A DNA stretch of 56,931 nucleotides, taken from the NCBI RefSeq assembly GCF_003052515.2, contig NZ_QARE02000029.1, positions 1 through 56,931 on the forward strand, given 5' to 3'. This DNA comes from Pseudomonas sp. RIT409. Its GTDB lineage: Bacteria > Pseudomonadota > Gammaproteobacteria > Pseudomonadales > Pseudomonadaceae. The first letter of the stretch is position 1. Each line of letters starts with the position of its first letter. This document shows, piece by piece, positions 33,968 through 42,386 of the stretch. Both the position numbers and the translations under genes were made by a program. Under the pieces are notes generated by a model that saw nothing but the letters and a program-made list of their open reading frames with translations, was not told the DNA's origin and ran no database searches.

Positions 33968-34600
33968 ATGAGCATTGAGCTCTACACCTACGACACACCC
34001 AATGGCCGCAAGATCAGCGTTGCACTCGAAGAATTCGGGTTGCCGTATCAGGTCCGGATCGTGGATCTGGGACGAGGCCAGCAATTCGAGGCTGATTTCC
34101 TGGCGATCAGCCCCAATAACAAAATTCCCGCGATACTCGATCCGGACGGTCCGGGGGCGCAGCCGATCACGGTCTTCGAATCCGGCGCGATCCTGCTGTA
34201 TCTGGCGGAAAAGACCGGACGCTTCCTCCCGCGGGACCTGGCCGAACGGGTTGCCGTCTACGAATGGCTGATGTGGCAAGTGGGCGGTTTTGGCCCGGCG
34301 CCGGGCCAAGTCCACCACTTTCTACAGCTTCCCGAAAGCGAAGCCCGGGACTACGGCGTCAAGCGTTTCAGCACTGAAACCCATCGCCTGTACCGGGTGC
34401 TCGATGCGCGCCTGGCAGCCCGCGAATACGTGGCGACCTCAGGTGAGCCCTCCATAGCGGATTTCGCGATTCTGGGCTGGGCTTGGCGTCACGAACGGCA
34501 CCGCGTCTCGTTTGCCGATCTGCCCCATGTTGCCGCCTGGTATGAGCGGATGATGAGTCGTCCTGCGGTACAGCGAGGATTCGCGGTCAAACTGGCGTAA
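33968..34600 (+). CDS. Glutathione S-transferase family protein
   Basis: This 210-residue cytosolic GST has a thioredoxin-fold N-terminus (YTYDTPNGRKISVALEEFGL, with cis-Pro in NNKIPAI and the gamma-glutamyl-binding ESGAIL) and a helical C-terminal domain (RPAVQRGF). The TPNGRK N-terminus resembles the YfcG/YghU disulfide-reducing Nu-class, which uses an Asn/Thr rather than Tyr/Ser. A good AGGGAGCAGAG Shine-Dalgarno precedes the ATG. The substrate is unknown; a role in peroxide or disulfide detoxification is a reasonable guess. Confidence 0.9.
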   Translation: MSIELYTYDTPNGRKISVALEEFGLPYQVRIVDLGRGQQFEADFLAISPNNKIPAILDPDGPGAQPITVFESGAILLYLAEKTGRFLPRDLAERVAVYEWLMWQVGGFGPAPGQVHHFLQLPESEARDYGVKRFSTETHRLYRVLDARLAAREYVATSGEPSIADFAILGWAWRHERHRVSFADLPHVAAWYERMMSRPAVQRGFAVKLA

Positions 34601-34639
34601 ACGGAGCCGTCGCATCTTCGCGTCTCACGCTCAGGGGCA

Positions 34640-34732
34640 TCAGCCCGTCAGGTAGTCCAACACGCCGTAGAACAGGGCGGCCCAGCCAAGGGCGGTGCCA
34701 AAAAAGCAGACAGCGATCGACCCATTGCTCAT
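34640..34732 (-). CDS. Tiny single-pass membrane protein (30 residues)
   Basis: A 30-residue product, beginning MSNGSIAVCFFGTALGWAA and ending YGVLDYLTG, is one hydrophobic helix. It is the C-terminal part of a 79-residue reading frame whose N-terminal half looks non-coding, so the small start at 34732 is preferred. Small membrane proteins of this form are often stress-related. Support is only composition and hydrophobicity. Confidence 0.35.
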   Translation of the reverse strand: MSNGSIAVCFFGTALGWAALFYGVLDYLTG

Positions 34733-34933
34733 TGCAGCACTGCTCCGAAAGAGAAACATGATTGATGTCATTTTGATACAGGAGTTCAGTCGCGTTATCA
34801 CCCGCACGGCGAGCTTCGTTCTTTCAGCAGGATCGCGCAGAAGGACGCAGAGAAAGATCGAACTGATCCTCGTCGCCACGCTCTCAGGGATACAACGAAG
34901 CGAAGCGCTGGTCGCTCATGAAGGGATGACGCC

Positions 34934-35491
34934 ATGACCGAGTCCGTGACCGAGTCCGTGACCGATGAACTGCCCTCAGATGAGCGCCTCAAGAGGGAAA
35001 TGCATGACCGCGAATACCCGGTCGACGAAGATATCGCGCTGCAGCGCAAGATTTGGCGCTTCGAGCGAATAGGTTGGTACGGACTGCTGGCCGTCGTCGT
35101 GCTGACACTATTGGGCCTGTTTTCCCACGGGCCATTGAGTTCGACACAGGTCAGTAGCGCCCGCCACGACCTGGAGGTGAGTTACGAACGGTTTCACCGC
35201 AATGGCGCGACCAACACGTTGATCATCCGCAGCCATGGCCAGCCCGGAGCCGTGCATGTGCTCGTCATCGCGCCATCGTTGCTCGAAGGCTTCAGTGTCG
35301 ACAGCCTGCAGCCGCAGCCTGTTCATTCATCCGGCTCCAGTACCGGGCTGCGCTTGACGGTGCAGGCCGATGCCCAAGGCGAAAGCGTCACTTACCTGGG
35401 TTTGCGCGCGGACGGCATCGGCCTGTATTCCAGCACCCTTCGCATCGACGGCGGGGGTGAGGTACTGCTCAAGCAATTCATTTATCCCTAG
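34934..35491 (+). CDS. Membrane-anchored hypothetical protein preceding a DUF421 gene
   Basis: This 185-residue protein has an N-terminal cytoplasmic segment with short TESV repeats (a 12-bp repeat in the DNA), one transmembrane helix (GWYGLLAVVVLTLLGLFSH, about residues 48-66) and a periplasmic beta-rich domain (about 75-185; RHDLEVSYERFHRNGATNTL, LRLTVQADAQGE). I do not know a named family. It is 54 bp upstream of the DUF421 gene, so the two are likely an operon and may form a membrane complex. Confidence 0.7.
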   Translation: MTESVTESVTDELPSDERLKREMHDREYPVDEDIALQRKIWRFERIGWYGLLAVVVLTLLGLFSHGPLSSTQVSSARHDLEVSYERFHRNGATNTLIIRSHGQPGAVHVLVIAPSLLEGFSVDSLQPQPVHSSGSSTGLRLTVQADAQGESVTYLGLRADGIGLYSSTLRIDGGGEVLLKQFIYP

Positions 35492-35545
35492 GCGCTCGAA
35501 TTCATCCCTTTCACGGGCGGCTACAACTTGCACAGAGGTCATGAC

Positions 35546-35986
35546 ATGGACGCAGTGCTGCGCGCGGCGGCGATCTATCTGGCGTTAATGGTGTTGTTCA
35601 GAATCTCGGGACGGCGAGCGCTGGGAGAGCTGACATCGTTCGATTTTGTGTTGCTGATGATCATCGGCGAAGCGACACAGCAGGCATTGCTGGGCGACGA
35701 CTTTTCCGTGACTAATGCCGTGTTGGTGATCGTCACGCTGATTGCCATCGACGTCGGCTTTTCGCTGGCCAAGCGTCGGTCGAAGCGGTTGGGCAAGTTG
35801 ATCGACGGCGGGCCGACCATCGTCGTGGAGAACGGGGAATTCCTGCGCCATCGCATGCATGAAGCCCGCATCGAAGAAGACGATATCCTGCAGGCGGCGA
35901 GGCTGGAACAAGGGCTGGAAACCGTCGCGCAGATCAAATACGCAATTATCGAGCGCAACGGCAAGATTTCAATTATCAAGGCATGA
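35546..35986 (+). CDS. DUF421/YetF-family membrane protein
   Basis: This 146-residue member of the DUF421 family has about three N-terminal membrane helices (AAIYLALMVLFRISGRR, LMIIGEATQQALLG, TLIAIDVGFSLAKRR) and a soluble C-terminal domain (GGPTIVVENGEFLRHRMHEARIEEDDILQAAR). The function of the family is unsettled. The ATG at 35546 is chosen (RBS AGAGGTC), six codons after an upstream in-frame start. It is paired with the membrane-anchored protein at 34934. Confidence 0.85.
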   Translation: MDAVLRAAAIYLALMVLFRISGRRALGELTSFDFVLLMIIGEATQQALLGDDFSVTNAVLVIVTLIAIDVGFSLAKRRSKRLGKLIDGGPTIVVENGEFLRHRMHEARIEEDDILQAARLEQGLETVAQIKYAIIERNGKISIIKA

Positions 35987-36261
35987 CGTATGTTCCCCGT
36001 GTTCATCCTGCCTACAAGCGCTCGGAAGTGGTCTGAGGTTTAAGTTCATCCCCAACTCAACGCTGAGGCAGCACAGTGCGCTTCCGACGAATAATACGTG
36101 CACGCACTCTTTCAGCGCTCATCCCGGGCGCACCTTTAAGTTCGCTGCACCGCTCATGAAAATGTTTTAACGGCGCGCAACATCGTGAACTACCATGGAG
36201 TGCCTGAGACAGTTTTTAAGTTGTAGCTAGTTGCCACTACTGATAAAACGGATAATGCCCG

Positions 36262-37893
36262 ATGACGCTGAATCAATCGAAACATGCTGTCAGCAGCACT
36301 TCGATTCGCCTTGGGGACGCCGGCAGTACTGTCGAAGACAGTGAGCTCAGGTTTCGAGCCTTGGTCGCAGCGAGCAGTACCACGGTATTTCGCATGAGCC
36401 CAGATTGGCAGGTCATGCGCGAATTGACAGGAGGGGAACGGCTGGAAGCGGTCGGCCAGCCAGACCGCTCTTGGCTGGACACTTACCTGTTTCAGGACGA
36501 CCACAGCTATGTGCTTGCCGCCATTGACCAGGCGATCGCTCGACGTACGGTGTTCGAACTCGAGCATCGGATCCGCCTTCCGAACGATGAGGTGGGTTGG
36601 GCCTTGACACGTGCTGTACCGATATTCAATCAAGGGGGGGAGATCATCGAGTGGTTCGGGGCGTCCAGCGATGTGCGGGCGCGCCATAGTGCCGAGGAAC
36701 AACTGCGGCGCTTCAATTCCCGGCTTGAAGTGCAAGTCCAGGCCGGCTCCCGCGATCTGATGGCGGCCGAGGCGCAGCTTCGGCAAATGCAGAAGCTGGA
36801 GGCGCTCGGTCAATTGACCGGCGGGGTGGCCCACGATTTCAATAACCTGCTGACGATCATCCGCAACTCGGCCGAGCTGTTGGGGCGCGCCGGTCTGTCC
36901 GATGACCGGCAAAAACAGTACCTCACCGGCATTCTCGACACAGCGGACCGCGCGGCTCGGTTGACGGGGCAGTTGTTGCGATACGCCAGGAAGCAGGCCC
37001 TCAAGCCGGAAGTATTCTCCGTGGCTCAGCGGGTCGAGCATCTCGTCGAAATGCTTCGAACCGTCGTCGGTGAACAGGTGACGATTGAGACGATCCACCC
37101 ACCCGAGCCTTGTTTTGTGGAAGCTGATCTGAATCAGTTCGAGACCGCATTGCTCAATCTGGTGATCAATGCCCGGGATGCGATGCAGGAAGAGGGGACC
37201 ATCACCGTCACGGTCGCCTCCCAGGACTGCGGCGGTGCTGGGAGCCCAGCTGCGCGGGTCCTCATTTGCGTCGCTGACGAAGGACGCGGTATTGAGCAGG
37301 ATGATCTCAAACGTATCTTCGAGCCCTTCTTTACCACTAAAGAAACCGGCAAAGGCACGGGGCTGGGGCTGTCGCAGGTGATCGGTTTCGCACGGCAGTC
37401 GGGCGGCGAGGTGAGCGTCGACAGCCGGGTCGGCGAGGGGGCCACGTTCACGGTTTCGCTGCCTTCGGCGAAAGCGCCCCGTTCAATGCCTCTGCAGTTC
37501 GCGAGACACGCCACGCCGGCAACCAAGCGACAGATACTGGTCGTAGAGGATAATCCAGAGGTCGGCGAGTTTACCGTCTGCCTGCTCAAGGACCTGGGTT
37601 TTGGGGCACAACTTGCTTCTAACGCTGCCGAAGCCCTAGCGCTTCTGGACTCGGCAGCCCAGGACATCGATCTTGTCCTGTCGGATGTAGTGATGCCGGG
37701 CATGGGAGGACTTGAGCTGGGGGAGCTGCTCGCACTGCGCTGGCCCGGCAAACCGTTGATTTTGACCAGTGGCTACAGTCAAGCGGTGAGCGAGGACGCG
37801 CTCAGCAAATATCCGATGTTGAACAAGCCTTACTCGATCAACGAACTTCTCGGAACGATCAATAAAGTACTTCAGTTGTCGAGTGATAATTAG
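36262..37893 (+). CDS. Hybrid sensor histidine kinase, PAS-HisKA-HATPase-REC
   Basis: This 543-residue cytoplasmic hybrid kinase has one PAS domain (about 30-145), HisKA with phospho-His H191 (GGVAHDFNNLL), an HATPase domain (LVINARDAMQ, DEGRGIE, GKGTGLGLSQVIGF) and a C-terminal receiver (ILVVEDNPEVGEF, Asp in LSDVVMPG, Lys in LNKPYS). It is a shorter paralogue-type relative of the kinase at 26551, with near-identical kinase motifs. It lacks an adjacent output regulator. Signal and partner are unknown. Confidence 0.92.
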   Translation: MTLNQSKHAVSSTSIRLGDAGSTVEDSELRFRALVAASSTTVFRMSPDWQVMRELTGGERLEAVGQPDRSWLDTYLFQDDHSYVLAAIDQAIARRTVFELEHRIRLPNDEVGWALTRAVPIFNQGGEIIEWFGASSDVRARHSAEEQLRRFNSRLEVQVQAGSRDLMAAEAQLRQMQKLEALGQLTGGVAHDFNNLLTIIRNSAELLGRAGLSDDRQKQYLTGILDTADRAARLTGQLLRYARKQALKPEVFSVAQRVEHLVEMLRTVVGEQVTIETIHPPEPCFVEADLNQFETALLNLVINARDAMQEEGTITVTVASQDCGGAGSPAARVLICVADEGRGIEQDDLKRIFEPFFTTKETGKGTGLGLSQVIGFARQSGGEVSVDSRVGEGATFTVSLPSAKAPRSMPLQFARHATPATKRQILVVEDNPEVGEFTVCLLKDLGFGAQLASNAAEALALLDSAAQDIDLVLSDVVMPGMGGLELGELLALRWPGKPLILTSGYSQAVSEDALSKYPMLNKPYSINELLGTINKVLQLSSDN

Positions 37894-38302
37894 CATCATT
37901 CCGCCGGTATATGGCTCTTTGCCCCTTAATGAACTTCGGGCACCGTCTCGCTTTTTTCTGATCATTCCCTGCGAGTGCACTGGCCTGCAGTGCCGCTGTA
38001 TCGCTATGAACATTGCTATTCATTTGAATGGCGTCTTATGAGGCAGCCATTTCAACGAGTGGTGTCCGCCGCTTATCAAAGGGCAGATTTTTAAAAACAA
38101 TCAGGAATACGCCGCCCGTCCGTTAACTGTATGAAACAACGAACAGCCCATTAATCAGCGCAGTCATTAAAACACTTGCTGGCCGTTTCGGTGTTGTTCG
38201 CGAGGCGATCGCCCCGCGGGGGAATCGCCGTTCCGTTCTTTTGTTCCAGGTATCAGGCGTGTGGAGCGCCAACGGATATCGAAGCCTTGGGAAGTCAATT
38301 CA
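37894..38302. other. Intergenic region between kinase and DUF6555 gene
   Basis: These 409 bp hold no credible gene. An AT-rich stretch runs from about 38085 to 38175, probably the promoter area of the downstream gene. At 38204-38229 a strong hairpin is formed by GGCGAT, a central CCCCGCGGGG palindrome and ATCGCC; it would lie in the leader of the DUF6555 transcript. Confidence 0.45.
38204..38229. repeat. Nested hairpin in leader of DUF6555 gene
   Basis: GGCGAT and ATCGCC arms enclose a self-complementary CCCCGCGGGG. The structure is GC-rich and 74 bp before the start, so it may terminate the upstream transcript or shape the 5' leader. Confidence 0.4.
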
Positions 38303-38527
38303 ATGCAACCGACGCAGCACTACCGAATCGATTACCTCTTCCATGGAAAGTCGGCATGGTTTTACCTCTGTGCCCCCAGGATGGATAACGCTGAAGCCTG
38401 GCACTGGGCTGCCGTGGACGCTGGCATGGCGGACATTCCCAAGTACCGCTACGACAAGGTGCCCAAGGTGTCGAAGCCCAAGGCTGAACGGCTCGGTATC
38501 GAGCAGGTGGTGTGGAAACCCGCATAA
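38303..38527 (+). CDS. DUF6555-like small protein
   Basis: This 74-residue soluble protein (MQPTQHYRIDYLFHGKSAWF...RLGIEQVVWKPA) matches in length and Trp/His-rich pattern the DUF6555 proteins common in Pseudomonas. A Met at 38261 would add 14 residues of poor fit. Function is unknown. It lies just upstream of the FdhF/YdeP-like oxidoreductase and may belong to a stress-responsive group with the small genes downstream of that enzyme. Confidence 0.7.
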   Translation: MQPTQHYRIDYLFHGKSAWFYLCAPRMDNAEAWHWAAVDAGMADIPKYRYDKVPKVSKPKAERLGIEQVVWKPA

Positions 38528-38640
38528 GGGAGGCGACAAGGCCGCGCGAGGTGCCTCCGCCGAGCTGAATCAGCGAACCTTTTCCTCCGGCTCGTTTCGT
38601 AACGTTTAGAAACAACTAACGAGATCGAGGGGCGCGGCAC

Positions 38641-40995
38641 ATGGACCTGATTCACCGAACGGCACATTATCGACCTTACAAATCGGCGGCAGGCGGGTGG
38701 GGGTCGGCCCGTTCGGTAATGAACATCCTGTGGCGGGAGCAGGCCTTGGTGCCTGCAACGCAGGCACTTCTGAAGCAAAACAAGCCCAAGGGCTTCGCTT
38801 GTGTGAGTTGCGCCTGGGCCAAACCGGGTGACCCCCATGCGTTGGAGTTTTGCGAAAACGGCGCCAAGGCGACGGCTTGGGAGCTCACATCGCGACGAAC
38901 CGACCCCGGGTTCTTTCAGCGGTATACCCTGTCCGAATTGCGCACCTGGTCCGACTACGCCCTCGAGCAGCACGGCCGGCTAACGCACCCGCTGCGTTAC
39001 GACCCTGCAACGGACCGTTATGTGCAGACGCCTTGGCAAGACGCGCTGGAAGCGATTGGCGCGCAATTGACCCCTCTGGTTCCGGACGAGGTGGTGTTCT
39101 ACGCCTCAGGGCGTGCGTCGCTGGAGACCTCGTTCGTCTACCAATTGTTCGCTCGGGCCTATGGCACCAACAACCTGCCCGACAGTTCGAACATGTGCCA
39201 CGAGAGCACGTCGGTCGGTCTGCAGGAAAGCATTGGCGTGCCGGTGGGCACCGTGACGCTGGCCGATTTCGAGCACACCGATTGCCTGTTTTTCTTCGGG
39301 CAGAACGTGGGCAGCAACAGCCCGCGCATGCTGCATCCCTTGCAGGAAGCGCGCAAGCGCAAGGTTCCGATCATCACCTTCAACCCCATTCGCGAGCGCG
39401 GGCTGGAACGCTTCGTCAACCCGCAATCCCCGACCGAGATGCTCGGCCCTGCGTCCACCGTCATCAGCACGCAGTACCATCAAGTCGCCATCGGCGGCGA
39501 TACCGCAGCAGTCATGGGCATCGCCAAAGCACTGCTGGCCATGGACGAACACGCCCGGCAAGCGGGCGCGCCCGCGGTCATCGATCATGGTTTCATCGCC
39601 GAGCACACGGACGGCTTCGGTGAGTTCATGAATCGGGTCAACCAGTCTGCCTGGCCTGAACTTGAGCGCCGCTCCGGGCTCAGCCGCAGTGCGATGGAGG
39701 CCGCGGCCACCGTCTACGCCCGCAGTGAGCGGGTGATGATCGTTTACGGCATGGGCATGACCCAGCATCGGCACGGCGTGGAAAACGTCCAGATGCTGGT
39801 CAACCTGCTGTTGCTGCGCGGCAACATCGGCAAGCCCGGGGCGGGCATTTGCCCTGTGCGCGGCCACTCCAACGTGCAGGGTCAGAGGACGGTGGGTATC
39901 ACTGAAGATCCCGCCAAGGTGCCTGCCGACAAGATCGAGTCGCTGTTTGGCTTCAAGGTGCCTGCGCACAAAGGGCTGGCCACCGTCGACGTCTGCGAGG
40001 GCGTGCTCAGCGGTCGCGTGAAGGCGTTCATCGGCCTGGGCGGCAACTTTCTGCGCGCGGTGCCGGATACGTCGCGGATGGAGCCAGCGTGGGAGGCTCT
40101 CACGCTGAATGTGCAGATCGCCACCAAGCTCAACCGCACGCATCTGTTCCCAGGCCAACAAGCCTGGCTGTTGCCGTGCCTGGGGCGCATCGAGGTCGAT
40201 CGGCAATTGGGGGTGGAGCAGGTTTATACCACCGAAGACAGCACCGGATGCATTCGCGCCTGGCGCGGCAGTGCCGAGCCGGCCAGCGAACAGTTGAAAT
40301 CGGAAACGGCGATCATCACGGAACTGGCCGAAGCCACGCTCGGAGATCGCGTGCGCGTCCCGTGGCTGCATTGGCGCAACGACTATGCGCTGATTCGTCA
40401 GGCGATCAGCGATGTCTACCCAGACATCTTCCACGACTTCGAGACGCGCATGTGGGAGCAGGGCGGGTTTCACCGGCCTCTGGGCGCGGCGCAGCGGCAA
40501 TGGGCAACGCCGTCGGGCAAGGCCCTGTTCATTACCCCCAAAGGGCTGGACGAAGACGACGATGTCAGCGCTAGCGAGGCGGACCACGATGTCATCCAAT
40601 TGATGACGTTGCGCAGCAACGACCAGTTCAACACGACTGTGTATGGCTATGAGGACCGCTTTCGAGGCGTCAAGGGCACTCGCAGCGTGGTGTTCGTCAA
40701 CCGTAACGACATCGTGCGCCTGGGTTTCGCACCCGGAGAGTGGGTGCGGCTGGTCACCGCGATCGACACCGACGTGCGCCGCGAAGCCGGTCCGTTTCAG
40801 ATCATCGCCTATGACATCCCGACAGGGTGCGCGGGGGCCTATTACCCAGAGTGCAATGCGCTTATCCCGCTGGCGCATCACGCCGAGCGCAGCAAAGTGC
40901 CCGCCGCCAAGTCGGTACCGATCCGGCTGATACGGGCTGAACCCGATGCGCAGGCGCGCGAGCGTGCCGTGCCTGAAACGGATCAGGTCGTCTGA
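38641..40995 (+). CDS. FdhF/YdeP-family molybdopterin oxidoreductase
   Basis: This 784-residue cytoplasmic molybdenum enzyme belongs to the formate-dehydrogenase-alpha-like YdeP group, whose physiological substrate is not settled. The Mo ligand is probably C186 in SSNMCHESTSVG. Near the N-terminus only C54-x2-C57 and C71 are seen, so the classic four-Cys iron-sulfur site is reduced or altered. The C-terminal molybdopterin-dinucleotide domain (LRSNDQFNTTVYGYEDRFRGV) is complete. No fdhD or partner subunit is adjacent. In E. coli YdeP takes part in acid resistance. Confidence 0.88.
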   Translation: MDLIHRTAHYRPYKSAAGGWGSARSVMNILWREQALVPATQALLKQNKPKGFACVSCAWAKPGDPHALEFCENGAKATAWELTSRRTDPGFFQRYTLSELRTWSDYALEQHGRLTHPLRYDPATDRYVQTPWQDALEAIGAQLTPLVPDEVVFYASGRASLETSFVYQLFARAYGTNNLPDSSNMCHESTSVGLQESIGVPVGTVTLADFEHTDCLFFFGQNVGSNSPRMLHPLQEARKRKVPIITFNPIRERGLERFVNPQSPTEMLGPASTVISTQYHQVAIGGDTAAVMGIAKALLAMDEHARQAGAPAVIDHGFIAEHTDGFGEFMNRVNQSAWPELERRSGLSRSAMEAAATVYARSERVMIVYGMGMTQHRHGVENVQMLVNLLLLRGNIGKPGAGICPVRGHSNVQGQRTVGITEDPAKVPADKIESLFGFKVPAHKGLATVDVCEGVLSGRVKAFIGLGGNFLRAVPDTSRMEPAWEALTLNVQIATKLNRTHLFPGQQAWLLPCLGRIEVDRQLGVEQVYTTEDSTGCIRAWRGSAEPASEQLKSETAIITELAEATLGDRVRVPWLHWRNDYALIRQAISDVYPDIFHDFETRMWEQGGFHRPLGAAQRQWATPSGKALFITPKGLDEDDDVSASEADHDVIQLMTLRSNDQFNTTVYGYEDRFRGVKGTRSVVFVNRNDIVRLGFAPGEWVRLVTAIDTDVRREAGPFQIIAYDIPTGCAGAYYPECNALIPLAHHAERSKVPAAKSVPIRLIRAEPDAQARERAVPETDQVV

Positions 40996-41004
40996 GGGTG
41001 GGTC

Positions 41005-41259
41005 GTGGAACTCGCTGACTCGGCCCTCCTGGCCGCCCGTGGGCAGTTTGCACTGTCCATTGGCTTCCACTCCGTGCTGGAGGGGATCGGGCTGGCTGAT
41101 TCCTGATGGCGCTGAAGGCGCTGGAAATGGGTTGGCGATGGCGGAGGCAATGCGCCTTATCGGGACGTGTATCGCTTGTCCAAGGTATTTGCTCCGACTG
41201 TCGCCAACGCCACTAAGCTCGGGGCGCATGGCGTGGGTGCTGACTTGACCGCTCCCTAA
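41005..41259 (+). pseudogene. Decayed fragment of cytochrome bd oxidase subunit I (cydA-like)
   Basis: Three pieces of a CydA N-terminus follow in order but in different frames. 41005-41100 reads ALLAARGQFALSIGFHSVLEGIGLA. About 41110-41150 reads FLMALKALEMGWRWR, after a stop and shift. 41148-41220 reads GNAPYRDVYRLSKVFAPT. Intact subunit I proteins have this order (AR.QFA, FHILFP.TIGLA, YRD.YRFWSKVFA), with a Trp and a few residues missing here. No downstream part or cydB follows. This looks like the remnant of an old oxidase gene deletion. Fragment order is seen; identity is from family memory. Confidence 0.65.
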
Positions 41260-41381
41260 ATGACCAGCGAACAATCGAAGGCGGGATTGCCTCTTGCCGA
41301 AGCTGGGCTCCGTGAAACTTGGGTCGAGACAGAGGGCTGCCGACAGCAGCGACAGCCCGCGATGGGTCGAACGTCGGGTGA

Positions 41382-41600
41382 TCAGCCTTTGCTGTGCTCT
41401 TCGGAAGTCGGCGGTTCGGCGATACCGCGTGGGCCTGCAATACCCCAGATGACCAGTCCGACGACGGGAAACACCAGGATCAATACCGTCCACCCGATTT
41501 TGGTGCCGGAGGTCTTGGAAGAGCGCCAGACGCTGGCGATTGCCCACAGGTCGACCAGCAGCACGATGATCGAGATACCGATTGAAAATACGCTTTCCAT
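41382..41600 (-). CDS. PLDc_N-domain small membrane protein
   Basis: This 72-residue protein has two transmembrane helices separated by a basic loop (SIGISIIVLLVDLWAIASVW, then KIGWTVLILVFPVVGLVIWG), the pattern of the phospholipase D nuclease N-terminal domain found at the start of cardiolipin synthases. Stand-alone versions are common in stress-induced small gene sets. Function is unknown. It is leftward, with the coiled-coil protein and lipoprotein genes upstream on the same strand. Confidence 0.75.
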   Translation of the reverse strand: MESVFSIGISIIVLLVDLWAIASVWRSSKTSGTKIGWTVLILVFPVVGLVIWGIAGPRGIAEPPTSEEHSKG

Positions 41601-41695
41601 GTCCCATTCCTCAGCTTGACGTTGATTGGCTTGGCCTCAGGGCCCTTGTGGGGTGGAGCAAATCCAGGGCGAGTGAGTTCACTTTGATGCTGCGG

Positions 41696-41956
41696 TCAGG
41701 GATCAACGGTGCGACCTGGCAGGCCGTCGTCCTGCGTGGCTTCGGCCAGGGTGGTCAGCGTCTGTTCCATGTCGCCGATGGCGGTCTCCAACTGGTGGAA
41801 GCTCAGCATGAGGCTTTGTCGGGTATCCACCGTCTGGTGGCCGCTAAGCTGCTTCGTTTCGGCCAGCTGCTGGCCTTCCAGGGTCTGGATCGAGCTTCGC
41901 AGAGCCCGCAGCAGTTCAGCAATGTCGCGCAAGGTGTCACGGCTTGACTGGCTCAT
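41696..41956 (-). CDS. Small helical (coiled-coil-like) hypothetical protein
   Basis: This 86-residue soluble protein (MSQSSRDTLRDIAELLRALR...IGDMEQTLTTLAEATQDDG) is predicted to be almost entirely helical with a heptad-like pattern of hydrophobic residues. No family is recognised. It lies 14 bp after the lipoprotein gene on the same strand, so the two are likely co-expressed. Confidence 0.6.
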   Translation of the reverse strand: MSQSSRDTLRDIAELLRALRSSIQTLEGQQLAETKQLSGHQTVDTRQSLMLSFHQLETAIGDMEQTLTTLAEATQDDGLPGRTVDP

Positions 41957-41969
41957 GAGCGGCTCCGTA

Positions 41970-42170
41970 TCAGCGCTTCTGTTCCGACGACGGCTGATCG
42001 GGCTGTTGCATCTGCAAGGATGGCTTGGATTGATCCTTCGCCTTGTCGCGGTTGTGGTCGTTGTCGAAACAGCCAGAAAAGCTCAACACACAGCAAAGCC
42101 CTGTCACGGTGAAAATGATTTTTCCCAGCCGGGCGGTGGCTGATGCCCGATTTGAACGGCTCATGTTCAT
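41970..42170 (-). CDS. Small lipoprotein
   Basis: This 66-residue precursor has an N-terminal signal segment (MNMSRSNRAS, then IIFTVTGLCCVLSFSGC) with a loose lipobox (FSGC) and a short, charged, Gln/Pro-rich mature tail. It is probably a periplasmic or membrane-anchored lipoprotein. GGAGAG is 7 bases before the ATG at 42170; the earlier Met at 42209 is less likely. Downstream on the same strand are the small helical and PLDc_N genes. Confidence 0.65.
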   Translation of the reverse strand: MNMSRSNRASATARLGKIIFTVTGLCCVLSFSGCFDNDHNRDKAKDQSKPSLQMQQPDQPSSEQKR

Positions 42171-42386
42171 GATTGCTCTCCACTCTAAAAAAGACGCGCG
42201 GTCGCGCATGCTTCATGGGATTGGCTGAAAACGGCGCATGTTTCCAGCAACCCCTTGGAAAGTGATGGGCGGTTGAGTTGTCGAGCGATTTGCACACAGT
42301 GCAGCCCACCCGGCGCATCAAGCCGTGGGCTGCGTGTCGAGACGGTCGGGAGGGACGATATTCGCCCCGAACGCCCACGTGGCAGG

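Noticed and set aside
39106..41607. 833-codon open frame on the minus strand
   Set aside because: It is antisense to the FdhF/YdeP-like gene and the CydA remnant. No recognisable domain; long antisense frames are common opposite GC-rich genes.
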